DNA of 64,000 nucleotides from Cellulomonas phragmiteti (GCF_016862775.1 NZ_BONP01000014.1:36373-100372); one strand, 5' to 3'; positions 16,923 through 25,523 are shown, counted from the first letter of the stretch. Notes: generated from the letters alone by a model not told the origin. A program made the numbers and translations.

Positions 16923-17578
16923 TGCGCGTCGTCGTCGTGGGCGGGCACGGCAAGGTCGCGCTCCGGCTCGTGCCGCTGCTGGTCGCCCGCGGCGACGACG
17001 TGGTGCCGCTGGTGCGGCGCCCGGAGCACGCCGACGAGCTCGCGGCCCTCGGTGCGCAGCCCGCGCTCCTCGACATCGAGGAGTCCGACGCCGACGACTT
17101 CGCCGCCGTCCTCACCGGCGCGGACGCCGTCGTGTTCGCCGCCGGTGCGGGCGCCGACGGCAACGCGGGCCGCAAGCGCAGCGTCGACCTCGAGGGGTCG
17201 CTCAAGGCGCAGGAGGGGGCGCGCCGGGCCGGGGTCCGCCGGTTCGTGCAGGTCTCCGCGATCGGGGTCGACGCCCCCATCACCGACGACATGCCGGCCG
17301 TGTGGGCCGCGTACGTCGTCGCCAAGCGCGACGCGGACGAGGCGCTGCGCGGCACCGACCTGGACTGGACGATCCTGCGGCCCGGCGGCCTGACCGACGA
17401 CGCGGGCACGGGCCGCGTGACCCTTGGTGAGCACGTCGAGCGCGGGGACGTCCCGCGCGCCGACGTGGCTGCGGTGATCGCCGCCGTGCTGCACGACGAC
17501 GCGACCGTCGGCCGCCAGTGGGAGCTGGTCGCCGGGGACACCCCCGTCGCCGAGGCGCTCGCCCGCGCCCGGGGCTGA
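16922..17578 (+). CDS. NAD(P)-binding SDR-like protein (atypical/NmrA type)
   Basis: A 218-residue atypical short-chain dehydrogenase: N-terminal nucleotide motif VVGGHGKVALRL, the FVQVSAIGVD strand, YVVAKRDADEALR with the conserved Lys, and TILRPGGLTDD. These features match the YwnB/HSCARG-like group that sense NADPH or reduce small substrates. Translationally coupled to the upstream SDR by a TGATG junction, so the two act together or are at least co-expressed. Length is normal for the family. Confidence 0.85.
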   Translation: MRVVVVGGHGKVALRLVPLLVARGDDVVPLVRRPEHADELAALGAQPALLDIEESDADDFAAVLTGADAVVFAAGAGADGNAGRKRSVDLEGSLKAQEGARRAGVRRFVQVSAIGVDAPITDDMPAVWAAYVVAKRDADEALRGTDLDWTILRPGGLTDDAGTGRVTLGEHVERGDVPRADVAAVIAAVLHDDATVGRQWELVAGDTPVAEALARARG

Positions 17579-17597
17579 CGGGCCGCGGCACCCGCCC

Positions 17598-17684
17598 GCT
17601 CTCCTCCGTCCGCAGGAGGTGCACCGGGGCATCTCGTCGCTCCGCAGGACGCGCGCGCACACCGGCCCCTGCCAGGGTGCGGGC
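17598..17684 (+). promoter_or_regulatory. CPBP promoter region with shared upstream elements
   Basis: Counting back from the ATG at 17685: element 1 begins at -87 with GCTCTCCTCCG and continues as an imperfect dyad (CTCCTCCG...CAGGAGG); element 2, TCCGCAGGACGCG, spans -44 to -32; a CAGGGT hexamer lies 6 nt before the ATG. The same three parts occur at the same distances upstream of the gene at 38878. The dyad at about -75 is a plausible response-regulator site. Confidence 0.5.
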
Positions 17685-18599
17685 ATGGCCACGCCGACGT
17701 CGCAGCCCGCCCCCGTGCCCCTCACGCCGCCCGCCGACCATCCGCCCGCTGCCCACCCGCGGGTCGGCGCCGCGCTCGCGGCCGTCGGGGCGGCGGTCGC
17801 GGTCGGCGCGCTCGGCACCCTGCTGGTCCTGGCACCGCAGGGGCTGCGCAGCTCCGCCGACCCCGGGGCTCCGACCGTGCCGTACTGGCAGGTGCTGCTG
17901 CCGACGGTGGTCGCGCTGGTGCTGGTGCGGGCGCTGCCGCCGCGGGTGCCGACCCTGGCCCCGCGCGTGCAGGAGGGGCGGCGCGTGCGGGTGGCCGTCG
18001 CGGCGCTGGTGGCGTGCGCGGCCGCGTTCCCCGTCGTCGTCGCCGCGTCCGGGGTCGCGGCGTCCGCGGAGTACCACCTCGTCAAGCTCGTGGTCGTCGT
18101 CGCGCTGCCCGCGCTCGCGGTGCTGGCGACGCGCGGGTCGCTGGCCACGACGTGGCCGCGGGCCGCGTGGCGCTGGTGGGCGCCCGCCGTCGTCGTGGTG
18201 GTGTGGACCGCGCTCAGCCAGGCCGCGCCGTGGCTGCGGCACGCCGACTACTCCGGGTACCCGACGGACCTGCTGGTGGCCGCCGCCCTCGCCACGGCGC
18301 TGACCGCCGGCGTCGGGGAGGAGCTGCTGTACCGCGTGTGGCTGCAGACGCGGCTCGAGGCGCTGCTGGGGCGGTGGGGCGGCATCGCGGTGGCGGGCCT
18401 GCTGTTCGCGCTCCTGCACGTCGGTGCCCGGCACGGGCAGGGCCCGCTCGTCGAGGTGGCGGGGGCGGTCGTCGTGCAGGGCCTGACCCTCGGTGTCGTC
18501 GCGGGGTACCTGTGGTCCCGGTACCGCAACGTCGCGCTGACCGTCGCGCTGCACGTGCTGGCCAACGGCTACGTCGTGGCCGTCGCGCTGGTCGGCTGA
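17685..18599 (+). CDS. CPBP-family intramembrane metalloprotease
   Basis: A 304-residue membrane protein, eight or so helices, with the CAAX-protease/bacteriocin-processing (CPBP, Rce1-like) signature: EELLYR with Glu212, Glu213 and Arg217; FALLH about 30 residues later; and HVLANG near the C-terminus, supplying the metal-binding His and the Asn. An N-terminal Pro-rich cytosolic tail precedes the first helix. Start ATG 17685: no ribosome site, but a CAGGGT hexamer 6 nt upstream suggests a leaderless mRNA. Substrates of such proteins in actinobacteria are largely unknown. The gene overlaps the convergent methyltransferase gene by 31 bp. Confidence 0.88.
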   Translation: MATPTSQPAPVPLTPPADHPPAAHPRVGAALAAVGAAVAVGALGTLLVLAPQGLRSSADPGAPTVPYWQVLLPTVVALVLVRALPPRVPTLAPRVQEGRRVRVAVAALVACAAAFPVVVAASGVAASAEYHLVKLVVVVALPALAVLATRGSLATTWPRAAWRWWAPAVVVVVWTALSQAAPWLRHADYSGYPTDLLVAAALATALTAGVGEELLYRVWLQTRLEALLGRWGGIAVAGLLFALLHVGARHGQGPLVEVAGAVVVQGLTLGVVAGYLWSRYRNVALTVALHVLANGYVVAVALVG

Positions 18600-19273
18600 C
18601 CCCAGCCCGCCGCGCGCTCCCCGACGAGCACGTGGTGCGGGTGCACGCGCCCGGCGTCCAGGCGCGTGGCCGTCACCGCGAGGCCCTCCTCGCGCAACCA
18701 CCCGGCCATGACGTCCGGCGGGACGAACGTGAACGTCGTCGACCCCTCCGTGATCCGCAGGACCCGCACCGACAACGTCTCCTGCCAGCGGTTCCAGCGC
18801 ACCTTCCAGGCGGGGGAGGCCCCCATCTCCTTGACGACGAGCCGCCCGCCCGGCGCCACCTGTGCGGCGGCGGCAGTCAGCAGGCGGCGCTGCGCCTCGG
18901 CGGGCAGCAGGTACAGCACGTCGACGACGACCACGGCGTCCCACGGCCCGGCGGGCACGGCGCCGTCGGGTGCGACGGTCAGGTCGAGGTGGGGCACGCG
19001 CGCGGCCGCCCCGGCGCCCGCGGCGATCTTGTCGGCGTCGATGTCCACGCCGACGACCCGCCGGCCCGGCCCGGCCACGGCGGCGTACGCGCTGAACAGC
19101 CCGTGACCGCACCCGATCTCCAGCACGGCGCCGGTCGCCGGCAGCAGGGGCTCCAGGCGGCGGAACGGCGCGCTCCACCAGCGCACGTGCACGTGCGCGC
19201 GCTCGCGCCACGGCGCGTCGCGGTACAGCGCGAGGGCCGCGCGGCCCGCCGCGTCCGGTCGACGTCCCGTCAT
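18569..19273 (-). CDS. class I SAM-dependent methyltransferase
   Basis: A 234-residue methyltransferase: motif I VLEIGCGHGLFSAYA, motif II-like VVGVDIDADKI, DAVVVVDVLYLLP (motif post-II/IV) and PGGRLVVKEMG. Family members methylate small molecules or lipids. It is the last gene of a four-gene unit (22099 to 18569) whose members all overlap by 4 bp (here ATGA with the YdjC gene), together with a membrane mannosyltransferase, a GT2 and a deacetylase, so an envelope glycolipid or polyprenyl-linked sugar is the likely substrate class (inference). Its 3' end overlaps the convergent CPBP gene by 31 bp. Confidence 0.85.
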   Translation of the reverse strand: MTGRRPDAAGRAALALYRDAPWRERAHVHVRWWSAPFRRLEPLLPATGAVLEIGCGHGLFSAYAAVAGPGRRVVGVDIDADKIAAGAGAAARVPHLDLTVAPDGAVPAGPWDAVVVVDVLYLLPAEAQRRLLTAAAAQVAPGGRLVVKEMGASPAWKVRWNRWQETLSVRVLRITEGSTTFTFVPPDVMAGWLREEGLAVTATRLDAGRVHPHHVLVGERAAGWGQPTSATATT

Positions 19274-20133
19274 GCCCGTCCCTCCGTGCCGCCGGTGCCC
19301 GCCGCGACCAGCCCGGCGAAGCCTGTCAGCCGGTACCCGCACGCGTCGACCTGCGCGCGCGTGCGCGGCGACGTCAGCGCGGCCAGCTCGTCCACCCAGC
19401 GGTACCCCCACGCGAACCGGTCGGTGGCCGGGTCGTCCGGCACCCCCGGGTGGGCGTTGACCTCGAGGGTGCGCGCCCCGCGCGCGGCGGCGGCCCGCAG
19501 CGTCGCGAGCAGCCGGTCCTCGTCCATCGCCCCGGCCTCGTCGAGGCCGGCGTAGTCGTCGGTCGTCGTCAGACCGGCACGCGCCAGCCGCCGGCGCAGG
19601 CCCACCCCGAGCGCACCGACGCCCGCCCCGGCCACGCCCAGCGCCCGGCTGCGCGGCAGCCGGACCGCCGGGACGCCCGCCGCGAGCGCCAGCTCGGTGA
19701 CGACCCGCCCCACGACGGGCCACAGGTGCGTGTGCTGGTGGGTGTCGAGGTGCGTGACGGGCACCCCCACGCCGCGCACCCGCTCGAGCTGCGCCCCGAG
19801 CTCGCGGCGCACGTCGTCGGGGTCGATGCGCCCCGCGAGGCCGCGCGCGACGACCGTGCGGTAGCTCAGCGGGAACCGGCCGTCGCGGTCCACGAGCGTC
19901 GGCACCTCGCGCGCGGTCAGCAGCGGCGGGTCCTCGCCGACGAGCGCGAGGTGCGCGCCCAGCTCGAGCGTCGGGTGCTCGCGCAGCACGCGCGCCGCGT
20001 CGTCGAAGGCCGTGCCGACGGCCAGCAGCGACGTGGCGGTCACGACGCCGTCGACGTGGGCACGCCGGACCGCCTCGTTGACGCCGGGTGTCAGCCCCAG
20101 GTCGTCGGCCGTGACGACGAGCAGGCGCGTCAC
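19270..20133 (-). CDS. YdjC/ChbG-family carbohydrate deacetylase
   Basis: A 287-residue protein of the YdjC fold, metal-dependent deacetylases of N-acetylated sugars. Seen: N-terminal TADDLG near residues 8-13 with the metal-binding Asp, and THLDTHQHTH near 130 with the conserved histidines, plus EVNAHPG towards the C-terminus. The GTG at 20133 overlaps the TGA of the glycosyltransferase (GTGA) and puts the first beta strand at the N-terminus; a longer frame to 20181 is inside that gene. In this operon it probably trims an N-acetyl sugar attached by the glycosyltransferase. Confidence 0.85.
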   Translation of the reverse strand: MTRLLVVTADDLGLTPGVNEAVRRAHVDGVVTATSLLAVGTAFDDAARVLREHPTLELGAHLALVGEDPPLLTAREVPTLVDRDGRFPLSYRTVVARGLAGRIDPDDVRRELGAQLERVRGVGVPVTHLDTHQHTHLWPVVGRVVTELALAAGVPAVRLPRSRALGVAGAGVGALGVGLRRRLARAGLTTTDDYAGLDEAGAMDEDRLLATLRAAAARGARTLEVNAHPGVPDDPATDRFAWGYRWVDELAALTSPRTRAQVDACGYRLTGFAGLVAAGTGGTEGRA

Positions 20134-20891
20134 GCGCGCGGACGGGTGGGCAGGGTGCGCAGCTCGCGGCGCAGGGTCCACATCTCCGCGAGCATCGTGC
20201 GGATCACCCCGAGCGAGGACAGCGTCGAGACGCCGCGGGTGCGGGGGAAGTAGTCGACGCCGATCTGCAGCACGTCGAACCCGGCCTTCTGCGCCCTGAC
20301 CAGCAGCTCCGCGTCGATGAACGAGCCCTCGCTGCGCAGCGTGACGTGGTCGAGCACCTCGCGCCGGACCAGCTTGAACGCGAAGTTCACGTCCCGCACG
20401 CGGGTGCCGAACATCGCGCGCACCAGCCCGTTGTAGAGGAACGAGTAGATCGCGCGCCGCGGCCCCTCGCCGGTGCGGTCCAGGCGGTACGCGCTCACGA
20501 TGTCGACCTCGTACGTCTGCAGCACGCGCAGCGCGCGCACCAGCTCGCGCATCTCGAACGGCAGGTCCGCGTCCGTGTACAGCACGACGTCGCCCTTGGC
20601 GGCCTCGAACCCCGAGCGCATCGAGCCGCCCAGCTTGCGGTTGACCGGGTGCCGCACGACGCGCACGTGCGGGTCGTCGGCGGCCAGCGCGGCCGCGATC
20701 TGCGGCGTGCGGTCGGTCGACGCGTCGTCGACGACGATGACCTCGTAGTCGAGCACGTCACCCGCGTCGACCAGCTCCCGGCACGTCACCGACGCGGCCG
20801 CGACGGCCCGCTCGATGTACTCCTCCTCGTTCCACATGGGGAAGAAGACGGAGAGGCGGCCCACCGGGCCGGGACCTCGCGTGGACGTCAT
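20130..20891 (-). CDS. family 2 glycosyltransferase (dolichol-phosphate-sugar synthase-like)
   Basis: A 253-residue GT-A enzyme: FFPMWNEEEYI, VVDDASTD near 53-60, NRKLGGSMRSGF, and the metal-binding YTDADLPFE near 105. This is the polyprenyl-phosphate sugar synthase pattern (DPM1/ArnC-like), but without C-terminal membrane helices. Product would be a polyprenyl-phosphate-linked sugar on the inner membrane face, to be used by the membrane-bound transferase encoded just upstream. Overlaps by ATGA with that gene and by GTGA with the deacetylase. Confidence 0.88.
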   Translation of the reverse strand: MTSTRGPGPVGRLSVFFPMWNEEEYIERAVAAASVTCRELVDAGDVLDYEVIVVDDASTDRTPQIAAALAADDPHVRVVRHPVNRKLGGSMRSGFEAAKGDVVLYTDADLPFEMRELVRALRVLQTYEVDIVSAYRLDRTGEGPRRAIYSFLYNGLVRAMFGTRVRDVNFAFKLVRREVLDHVTLRSEGSFIDAELLVRAQKAGFDVLQIGVDYFPRTRGVSTLSSLGVIRTMLAEMWTLRRELRTLPTRPRA

Positions 20892-22099
20892 GAGACTGCT
20901 ACCCCTCTGCCGAACAGGAACGTGAGCACGACGAGCAGGACGCCGCTGACCGCCAGGGTGACGGGTGCGACCCACCGCCGGTCGCGGGTCGCGAGGAAGT
21001 CCCCGGCGGCGGCCATCACGGGGAACGCCACCAGCACGTACCGGCCGGTCCCCATGAAGTCCTTGGTCCCGATGATGGGGATGAGGAGCACCACGGCGGC
21101 GAACGCGGCGTAGCCCCAGCCGAACAGCCGGTGCACACGGCGCATCAGCAGCACCGCGCACAGGCACGCCAGCGCCTGCAGCGTCAGCAGCAGCGCGATG
21201 CCGTAGGGCCCCTTGACCAGGGTGCCGAGGTACACGACCTTGAACCAGGTGCGCGGGCCCACCCCCTGGTCCCAGCCCGGTGCGGACTCCACCTCGACGA
21301 ACGCGAGCGGGTGCCCGAACTCCAGCCACAGGTACAGGCACCACCCGGCCAGCCCCAGCCCCGACGCCAGCACCCCGAGGTGCCGCAGCCGGACCTCCCG
21401 CACCGAGCGGACCAGCTCGCGCCACCCGGGCCGGCCCGCCGCCGCGCGGTCCTCCGCCAGCATCTCCAGCGTCCGCACGACCAGGCCGACGGCCACGGCG
21501 ACGCCGACGGGCCGACCCGCGGTCGCGACCGCGCCCACGAGACCCGCGGCGAGGTACCACCGGCGCTCGAGCAGCACGAACGCACCGACGGCGCTGAGCA
21601 GGAACAGCGCGTCGGCGTACATCGGGCCGTAGAGGAAGAACGCGTACGGGTACAGCAGCAGCACCGCGACCGCCAGGACGGCCGAGCGGCGCGGCAGCCG
21701 CCGGCGTGCCCACAGCGCGAACAGCACGACCGCGACCAGGCCGCACAGCACGCTGAGCAGCTGCCCGGCCACCTGGTGGTCCCCGAGGAGGTCGCCGAAC
21801 CCGCGCACGCTCAGCGGGTACGCGGGGAAGAACGCGACCGACGACTGCTGGCCCGGCACGTAGGAGTAGCCCTGGCGCACGATGCCGAGGTACCAGGCCG
21901 CGTCGTACTGGTACCACCCGTCGAGCCACGACGGCCCGACGAGCTCGGGGTCCGCCCGGCGCTGGGCGCGCGTCGACAGGGCGACCACCATGGAGAGCGC
22001 GACCACGAGGCCGGTGAAGACGCCCGCCACCGCCGCCCCGTACCGCCACCCCGACCGCCGGCCGTCCACGGGCGCCGGCGGTGCCCCCTGCTCGGTCAT
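20888..22099 (-). CDS. PIG-V-like membrane mannosyltransferase
   Basis: A 403-residue polytopic membrane protein (about ten helices). The first extracytoplasmic loop contains WYQYDAAWYLGIVRQGYS with the Asp expected in GT-C enzymes, followed by AFFPAYPLSVR, the hallmark block of PIG-V-type polyprenyl-P-mannose-dependent transferases. It ends with GTGRYVLVAFPVMAA, also conserved in that family. Start ATG 22099 with GTGGGAA upstream. It heads the four-gene overlapping unit and most likely adds a sugar from the lipid carrier made by the GT2 product to an envelope acceptor outside the membrane. Confidence 0.8.
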   Translation of the reverse strand: MTEQGAPPAPVDGRRSGWRYGAAVAGVFTGLVVALSMVVALSTRAQRRADPELVGPSWLDGWYQYDAAWYLGIVRQGYSYVPGQQSSVAFFPAYPLSVRGFGDLLGDHQVAGQLLSVLCGLVAVVLFALWARRRLPRRSAVLAVAVLLLYPYAFFLYGPMYADALFLLSAVGAFVLLERRWYLAAGLVGAVATAGRPVGVAVAVGLVVRTLEMLAEDRAAAGRPGWRELVRSVREVRLRHLGVLASGLGLAGWCLYLWLEFGHPLAFVEVESAPGWDQGVGPRTWFKVVYLGTLVKGPYGIALLLTLQALACLCAVLLMRRVHRLFGWGYAAFAAVVLLIPIIGTKDFMGTGRYVLVAFPVMAAAGDFLATRDRRWVAPVTLAVSGVLLVVLTFLFGRGVAVS

Positions 22100-22164
22100 G
22101 ACCGTTCCCACGTGCCCCCCTGCGCTCCAGCCCCGTCGCGTCCGGTGGCGGGCACGGCCCGCAT

Positions 22165-22170
22165 AGGGTA
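22165..22170 (-). promoter_or_regulatory. candidate -10 (TACCCT) for the envelope operon
   Basis: TACCCT on the minus strand, in the 146-bp gap between the divergent genes at 22099 and 22246, giving a leader of roughly 55 nt. No convincing -35. Confidence 0.35.
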
Positions 22171-22245
22171 AGACGCGCCAGCGGCCCGGAAGGTTGTCGC
22201 CCGACCGGGTGACGTCCGCGCCGCGCAGGGCGACGGAGGTGGCGT

Positions 22246-23103
22246 GTGACGGGTCTGCTGGCCGTCGCGGGAGCCGCGCTGTGCTCGGGCGCGGCCGTGG
22301 TGCTGCAGGCCGTCGCGGCCCGACGGCTGCCGCACGACACCGGCCTGGGGACGACGCTCGTGCGCCGCCTGCTGGGCTCGCCCGCGTACCTCGCGGCCCT
22401 CGGCCTCGTGGTGCTCGGGTTCGGGCTGTCGTTCGTGGCGCTGCGCACGCTGCCGCTGTTCCTCGTGCAGGCCGGGCGCGCGTCGGGGCTCGCCGTCGCC
22501 GCGGTGCTCGCGGTCCTCGTGCTCGGCGCCCGGTTCGGGCGTCGCGACGCGTGGGGCCTGGTCGCGCTGGGTGCCGGGCTCGTCGGGCTGGCCCTGAGCG
22601 TGGCCCCTGCACCCGTCACGGCGCCGGCGCCCGGTGTGCCCCTGGGGCTGCTCGCCGCCGCGGTGGCCCTCGGTCTCGTCGCGTGGCGCGTCGCCGCCCG
22701 CCCGCCCTCGGTGCGCACCGGGCTGGTCCTCGCCGTGGCGGCCGGCTGCGGCTACGCGCTGCTGGCCCTCGCCGCGCACGTCGTCGACCTGTCCCGCCCG
22801 GTGCGGCTGCTGCTCGACCCCGCGCTGTGGGCCGGGGGCCTCGGCGGGGTGCTCGCGCTCGGCCTGACGGCGCTCGCGCTGCGCCGGGCGCCCGTGGTCC
22901 CGGTGACCGCCGCGACCGTCGCCACCGAGACGTGCCTGGGCGCGCTGCTCGGCCTGCTGCTGGTCGGGGACCGCGCGCTGCCCGGGCGCGGGCCGCTGGC
23001 CGCGGTCGCGTTCGCGCTGGTCCTGGCCGGTGCGCTCACCGTCGCCCGGTTCGGTGCCGCGGACACCCTCGCCGAGCCCGAGGCCGTCAGCGCGCACGGC
23101 TGA
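22246..23103 (+). CDS. DMT/EamA-like multidrug or metabolite transporter
   Basis: A 285-residue protein with ten closely spaced hydrophobic helices and almost no loops, the topology of drug/metabolite transporters; the opening AALCSGAAVVLQAVAARR and RTLPLFLVQAGRASGLAVAA match the actinobacterial DMT group with Mg2+ transporter NIPA-like features. GTG start with GGAGGT upstream. It is divergent from the envelope operon and its 3' end overlaps galE (convergent) by 17 bp. Substrate unknown. Confidence 0.75.
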   Translation: MTGLLAVAGAALCSGAAVVLQAVAARRLPHDTGLGTTLVRRLLGSPAYLAALGLVVLGFGLSFVALRTLPLFLVQAGRASGLAVAAVLAVLVLGARFGRRDAWGLVALGAGLVGLALSVAPAPVTAPAPGVPLGLLAAAVALGLVAWRVAARPPSVRTGLVLAVAAGCGYALLALAAHVVDLSRPVRLLLDPALWAGGLGGVLALGLTALALRRAPVVPVTAATVATETCLGALLGLLLVGDRALPGRGPLAAVAFALVLAGALTVARFGAADTLAEPEAVSAHG

Positions 23104-24070
23104 CCTGCTCGTCGCGCGCGGCCGCGAAGGCGCTGGTCAGCACGTCGTCGAGCCCGTAGGACGCGGTCCAGCCCAGCCGGTCGCGCGCCCGGTCCACGGC
23201 GGCGACGACCGCCGCCGGGTCGCCCGCGCGCCGCGGCAGCTCCTCGACGTGCGGGTGCTGCCCCGCGAGCGCGCACAGCCGGTCGACGACCTCCCGCACC
23301 GACACCCCGTGCCCGGTGCCGATGTTGACGACCTCGGCGGCGGGCGCCGGGGCGGCCTCGAGGGCGCGCAGCGCCGCGACGTGCGCGTCGGCGACGTCCC
23401 GCACGTCCACGAGGTCGCGCACGCACGTGCCGTCGGGCGTCGGGTAGTCCGTGCCGTTGACCTGCGGGGCCTGCCCGCGCGCGAGCCGGCCGAGCACGGT
23501 CGTCACGAGGTTCGCCTCCTCGTCGTCGCGCAGCAGCGGGGAGCACGCGCCCGCGACGTTGAAGTAGCGCAGCGCGAACGACCCGACGCCCACGGCGACG
23601 GCCTGCGCCAGCAGCGCCTCGCACGCCAGCTTGGTCGCCCCGTACGGGCTGATCGGGTGCGTCGGGCAGTCCTCGTCGACGAGCGCGACGTCGGGGCAGC
23701 CGTACACGGCCGCCGACGACGAGAACACCACGTGCCGGACGCCCGCGGTCGTCACCGCGGCCAGCACGTGCGCCGTGCCGCCGACGTTCTGCTCGTGGTA
23801 CCAGTCGGGCCGGGCGAGCGACTCGGCGACCTTCTTGCGGGCGGCGAGGTGCACCACGGCCGTGACGTCCCAGCGGTCCATCGCGTCGAGCAGCACCCCG
23901 ACCGACGCGGGCGCCGCGAGGTCGGTGCGCACGAGCGGCACACCGGGCACCCGGTCCGCACGCCCGGTCGAGAGGTCGTCGAGGACCACCACGCCGCGGC
24001 CGGTGCGGAGCAGCGCGTCCACGACGTGCCCCCCGATGTACCCGGCCCCCCCTGTCACCAGCACGTTCAC
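23087..24070 (-). CDS. galE: UDP-glucose 4-epimerase
   Basis: A 327-residue extended SDR. N-terminal GGAGYIGGHVVDAL binds NAD, SSSAAVYG gives the catalytic Ser, and YGATK gives Tyr/Lys; RYFNVAGA and the NIGTGHGVSVREV block are specific to GalE. Interconverts UDP-glucose and UDP-galactose for envelope sugars. Starts at GTG 24070 with TACGCT exactly 7 nt upstream (leaderless). It follows the uracil-DNA glycosylase gene by 24 nt and could also be read through from it. Confidence 0.93.
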   Translation of the reverse strand: MNVLVTGGAGYIGGHVVDALLRTGRGVVVLDDLSTGRADRVPGVPLVRTDLAAPASVGVLLDAMDRWDVTAVVHLAARKKVAESLARPDWYHEQNVGGTAHVLAAVTTAGVRHVVFSSSAAVYGCPDVALVDEDCPTHPISPYGATKLACEALLAQAVAVGVGSFALRYFNVAGACSPLLRDDEEANLVTTVLGRLARGQAPQVNGTDYPTPDGTCVRDLVDVRDVADAHVAALRALEAAPAPAAEVVNIGTGHGVSVREVVDRLCALAGQHPHVEELPRRAGDPAAVVAAVDRARDRLGWTASYGLDDVLTSAFAAARDEQVSRAR

Positions 24071-24077
24071 GGCCGTG

Positions 24078-24083
24078 AGCGTA
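24078..24083 (-). promoter_or_regulatory. candidate leaderless -10 (TACGCT) of galE
   Basis: TACGCT on the minus strand, 7 nt before the galE GTG, in the 24-nt gap after the glycosylase gene. Confidence 0.5.
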
Positions 24084-24094
24084 GGGCGCGGCGG

Positions 24095-24889
24095 TCAGGG
24101 CGCGAGTCCACCCGGGGGTGGACAACCCTCCGCTCCGAGGAGGACCTCGCGGGCGCGCCGCAGCACGGCGTCGAGCATCGCCGGGGTGAGCCGGCCCGTG
24201 AAGGTGTTCTGCTGGCTCACGTGGTAGCAGCCCAGCAGCGTCAGCGCGTCGGGCCGGGCGGTGTGCCGCAGGGTGACCTCGGCACCGTGCGCGAACGCCG
24301 GCCGCGGCCGCGGCACCGCCCAGCCCTGCTCGGCCAGCGTCGTCAGCAGGGCCTGCCACCCGAACCCGCCGAGCACCACCGCGACCCGTGGCGCGACCAG
24401 CTCGACCTCGCGCGCCAGCCACGGCCCGCAGGTGCGGCGCTCGGCGGGCGTCGGGGCGTTGGCCGGCGGTGCGCACCGCACGGGTGCCGTGACGCGCACG
24501 TCGTGCAGCGTCAGGCCGTCGTCCGCGGCCGTCGACGTGGCCTGCGACGCCATGCCGACGCGGTGCAGGGCCGCGAACAGGAAGTCGCCCGAGCGGTCCC
24601 CGGTGAACATCCGGCCCGTGCGGTTGGCGCCGTGCGCGGCGGGCGCCAGGCCCACGATGACGACGCGCGCGTGCGGGTCGCCGAACCCCGGCACGGGCCG
24701 CGCCCAGTACGTCTGCCCCCGGTAGCGCGCGGGCGGGTCGGCCGCCGACGCCTCCCGCCACGCGACGAGGCGCGGGCAGGCCCGGCACGTCGTGCACGCC
24801 GCGGCGAGCGCGGTCAGGTCGCCGGCTGCGGCGGCCGCCGCCTCGACGTCCGCGGGGGACGAGGGGACGTCGCGACGCCGCGCGTTCAC
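24095..24889 (-). CDS. type-5 uracil-DNA glycosylase (UdgB-like)
   Basis: A 264-residue base-excision repair enzyme. Four cysteines (CTTCRACPRL near the N-terminus, plus C further on) would ligate a 4Fe-4S cluster as in families 4 and 5. Active-site block 1 is GLAPAAHGANRTGRMFTGD, lacking the catalytic Asp/Asn of family 1 as expected for family 5, and block 2 is GCYHVSQQNTFTGRL. Starts at GTG 24889, 10 nt after the YrdC-type gene and probably co-transcribed with it. Confidence 0.9.
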   Translation of the reverse strand: MNARRRDVPSSPADVEAAAAAAGDLTALAAACTTCRACPRLVAWREASAADPPARYRGQTYWARPVPGFGDPHARVVIVGLAPAAHGANRTGRMFTGDRSGDFLFAALHRVGMASQATSTAADDGLTLHDVRVTAPVRCAPPANAPTPAERRTCGPWLAREVELVAPRVAVVLGGFGWQALLTTLAEQGWAVPRPRPAFAHGAEVTLRHTARPDALTLLGCYHVSQQNTFTGRLTPAMLDAVLRRAREVLLGAEGCPPPGGLAP

Positions 24890-24899
24890 ACCGGGCCCG

Positions 24900-25517
24900 T
24901 CAGAACCGCGACGGGTCGCCCGCGCCCTCGCGGACGACCTCCGGCGCGCCCGACGTCCAGTCGACGACCGTCGTCGGACCGGTCGCGCGGTCGCCCGCGT
25001 CGACGACCGCGTCGAGCACGTCGTCGAGCTCCTCCTTGATCTGCCAGCCCTCCGTCATCGGCCAGTCGTGCCCCGGCATGAGCAGCGACGACGACAGCAG
25101 CGGCTCGCCCAGCTCCCGCAGGATCGCGCACGCGACCGGGTCGTCCGGGATCCGCACCCCCACCGAGCGCTTCTTGGGGTGGGCCAGGCGGCGCGGCACC
25201 TCGGGCGTCGCGAGCAGGATGAACGTGTACGGCCCGGGCGTCGCGGCCTTGATCGCCCGGAACGCGCTGTTGTCCAGGTGCACCAGCTGCCCCAGCTGCG
25301 CGAAGTCCGCGCACACCAGCGTGAAGTGGTGCCGGTCGTCGAGCCGGCGGATCCGGCGGATGCGCTCGGCGCCCTCGTGGTTGTCCATGCGGGTGCCCAG
25401 CGCGTACATCGAGTCCGTCGGGTAGGCGATGACGGCGTCGTCGCGCAGCATCGCGACGACCTGCGAGATCGCGCGTGGCTGCGGGTCCGTGGGGTGGACG
25501 TCGAGGTACCGGGCCAT
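24900..25517 (-). CDS. YrdC/Sua5/YciO-family protein (threonylcarbamoyl-AMP synthase-like)
   Basis: A 205-residue YrdC-fold protein: IAYPTDSMYALG (nucleotide/threonine site), RIRRLDDRHHFTLVC, GPYTFILLATPEVPR, and RIPDDPVACAIL. Closest in appearance to the YciO branch, whose exact role beside the true TsaC is unclear. ATG 25517 has TAGGCT 6 nt upstream and no ribosome site. First gene of a likely transcript with the uracil-DNA glycosylase. Confidence 0.85.
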   Translation of the reverse strand: MARYLDVHPTDPQPRAISQVVAMLRDDAVIAYPTDSMYALGTRMDNHEGAERIRRIRRLDDRHHFTLVCADFAQLGQLVHLDNSAFRAIKAATPGPYTFILLATPEVPRRLAHPKKRSVGVRIPDDPVACAILRELGEPLLSSSLLMPGHDWPMTEGWQIKEELDDVLDAVVDAGDRATGPTTVVDWTSGAPEVVREGAGDPSRF

Positions 25518-25523
25518 GACGTC

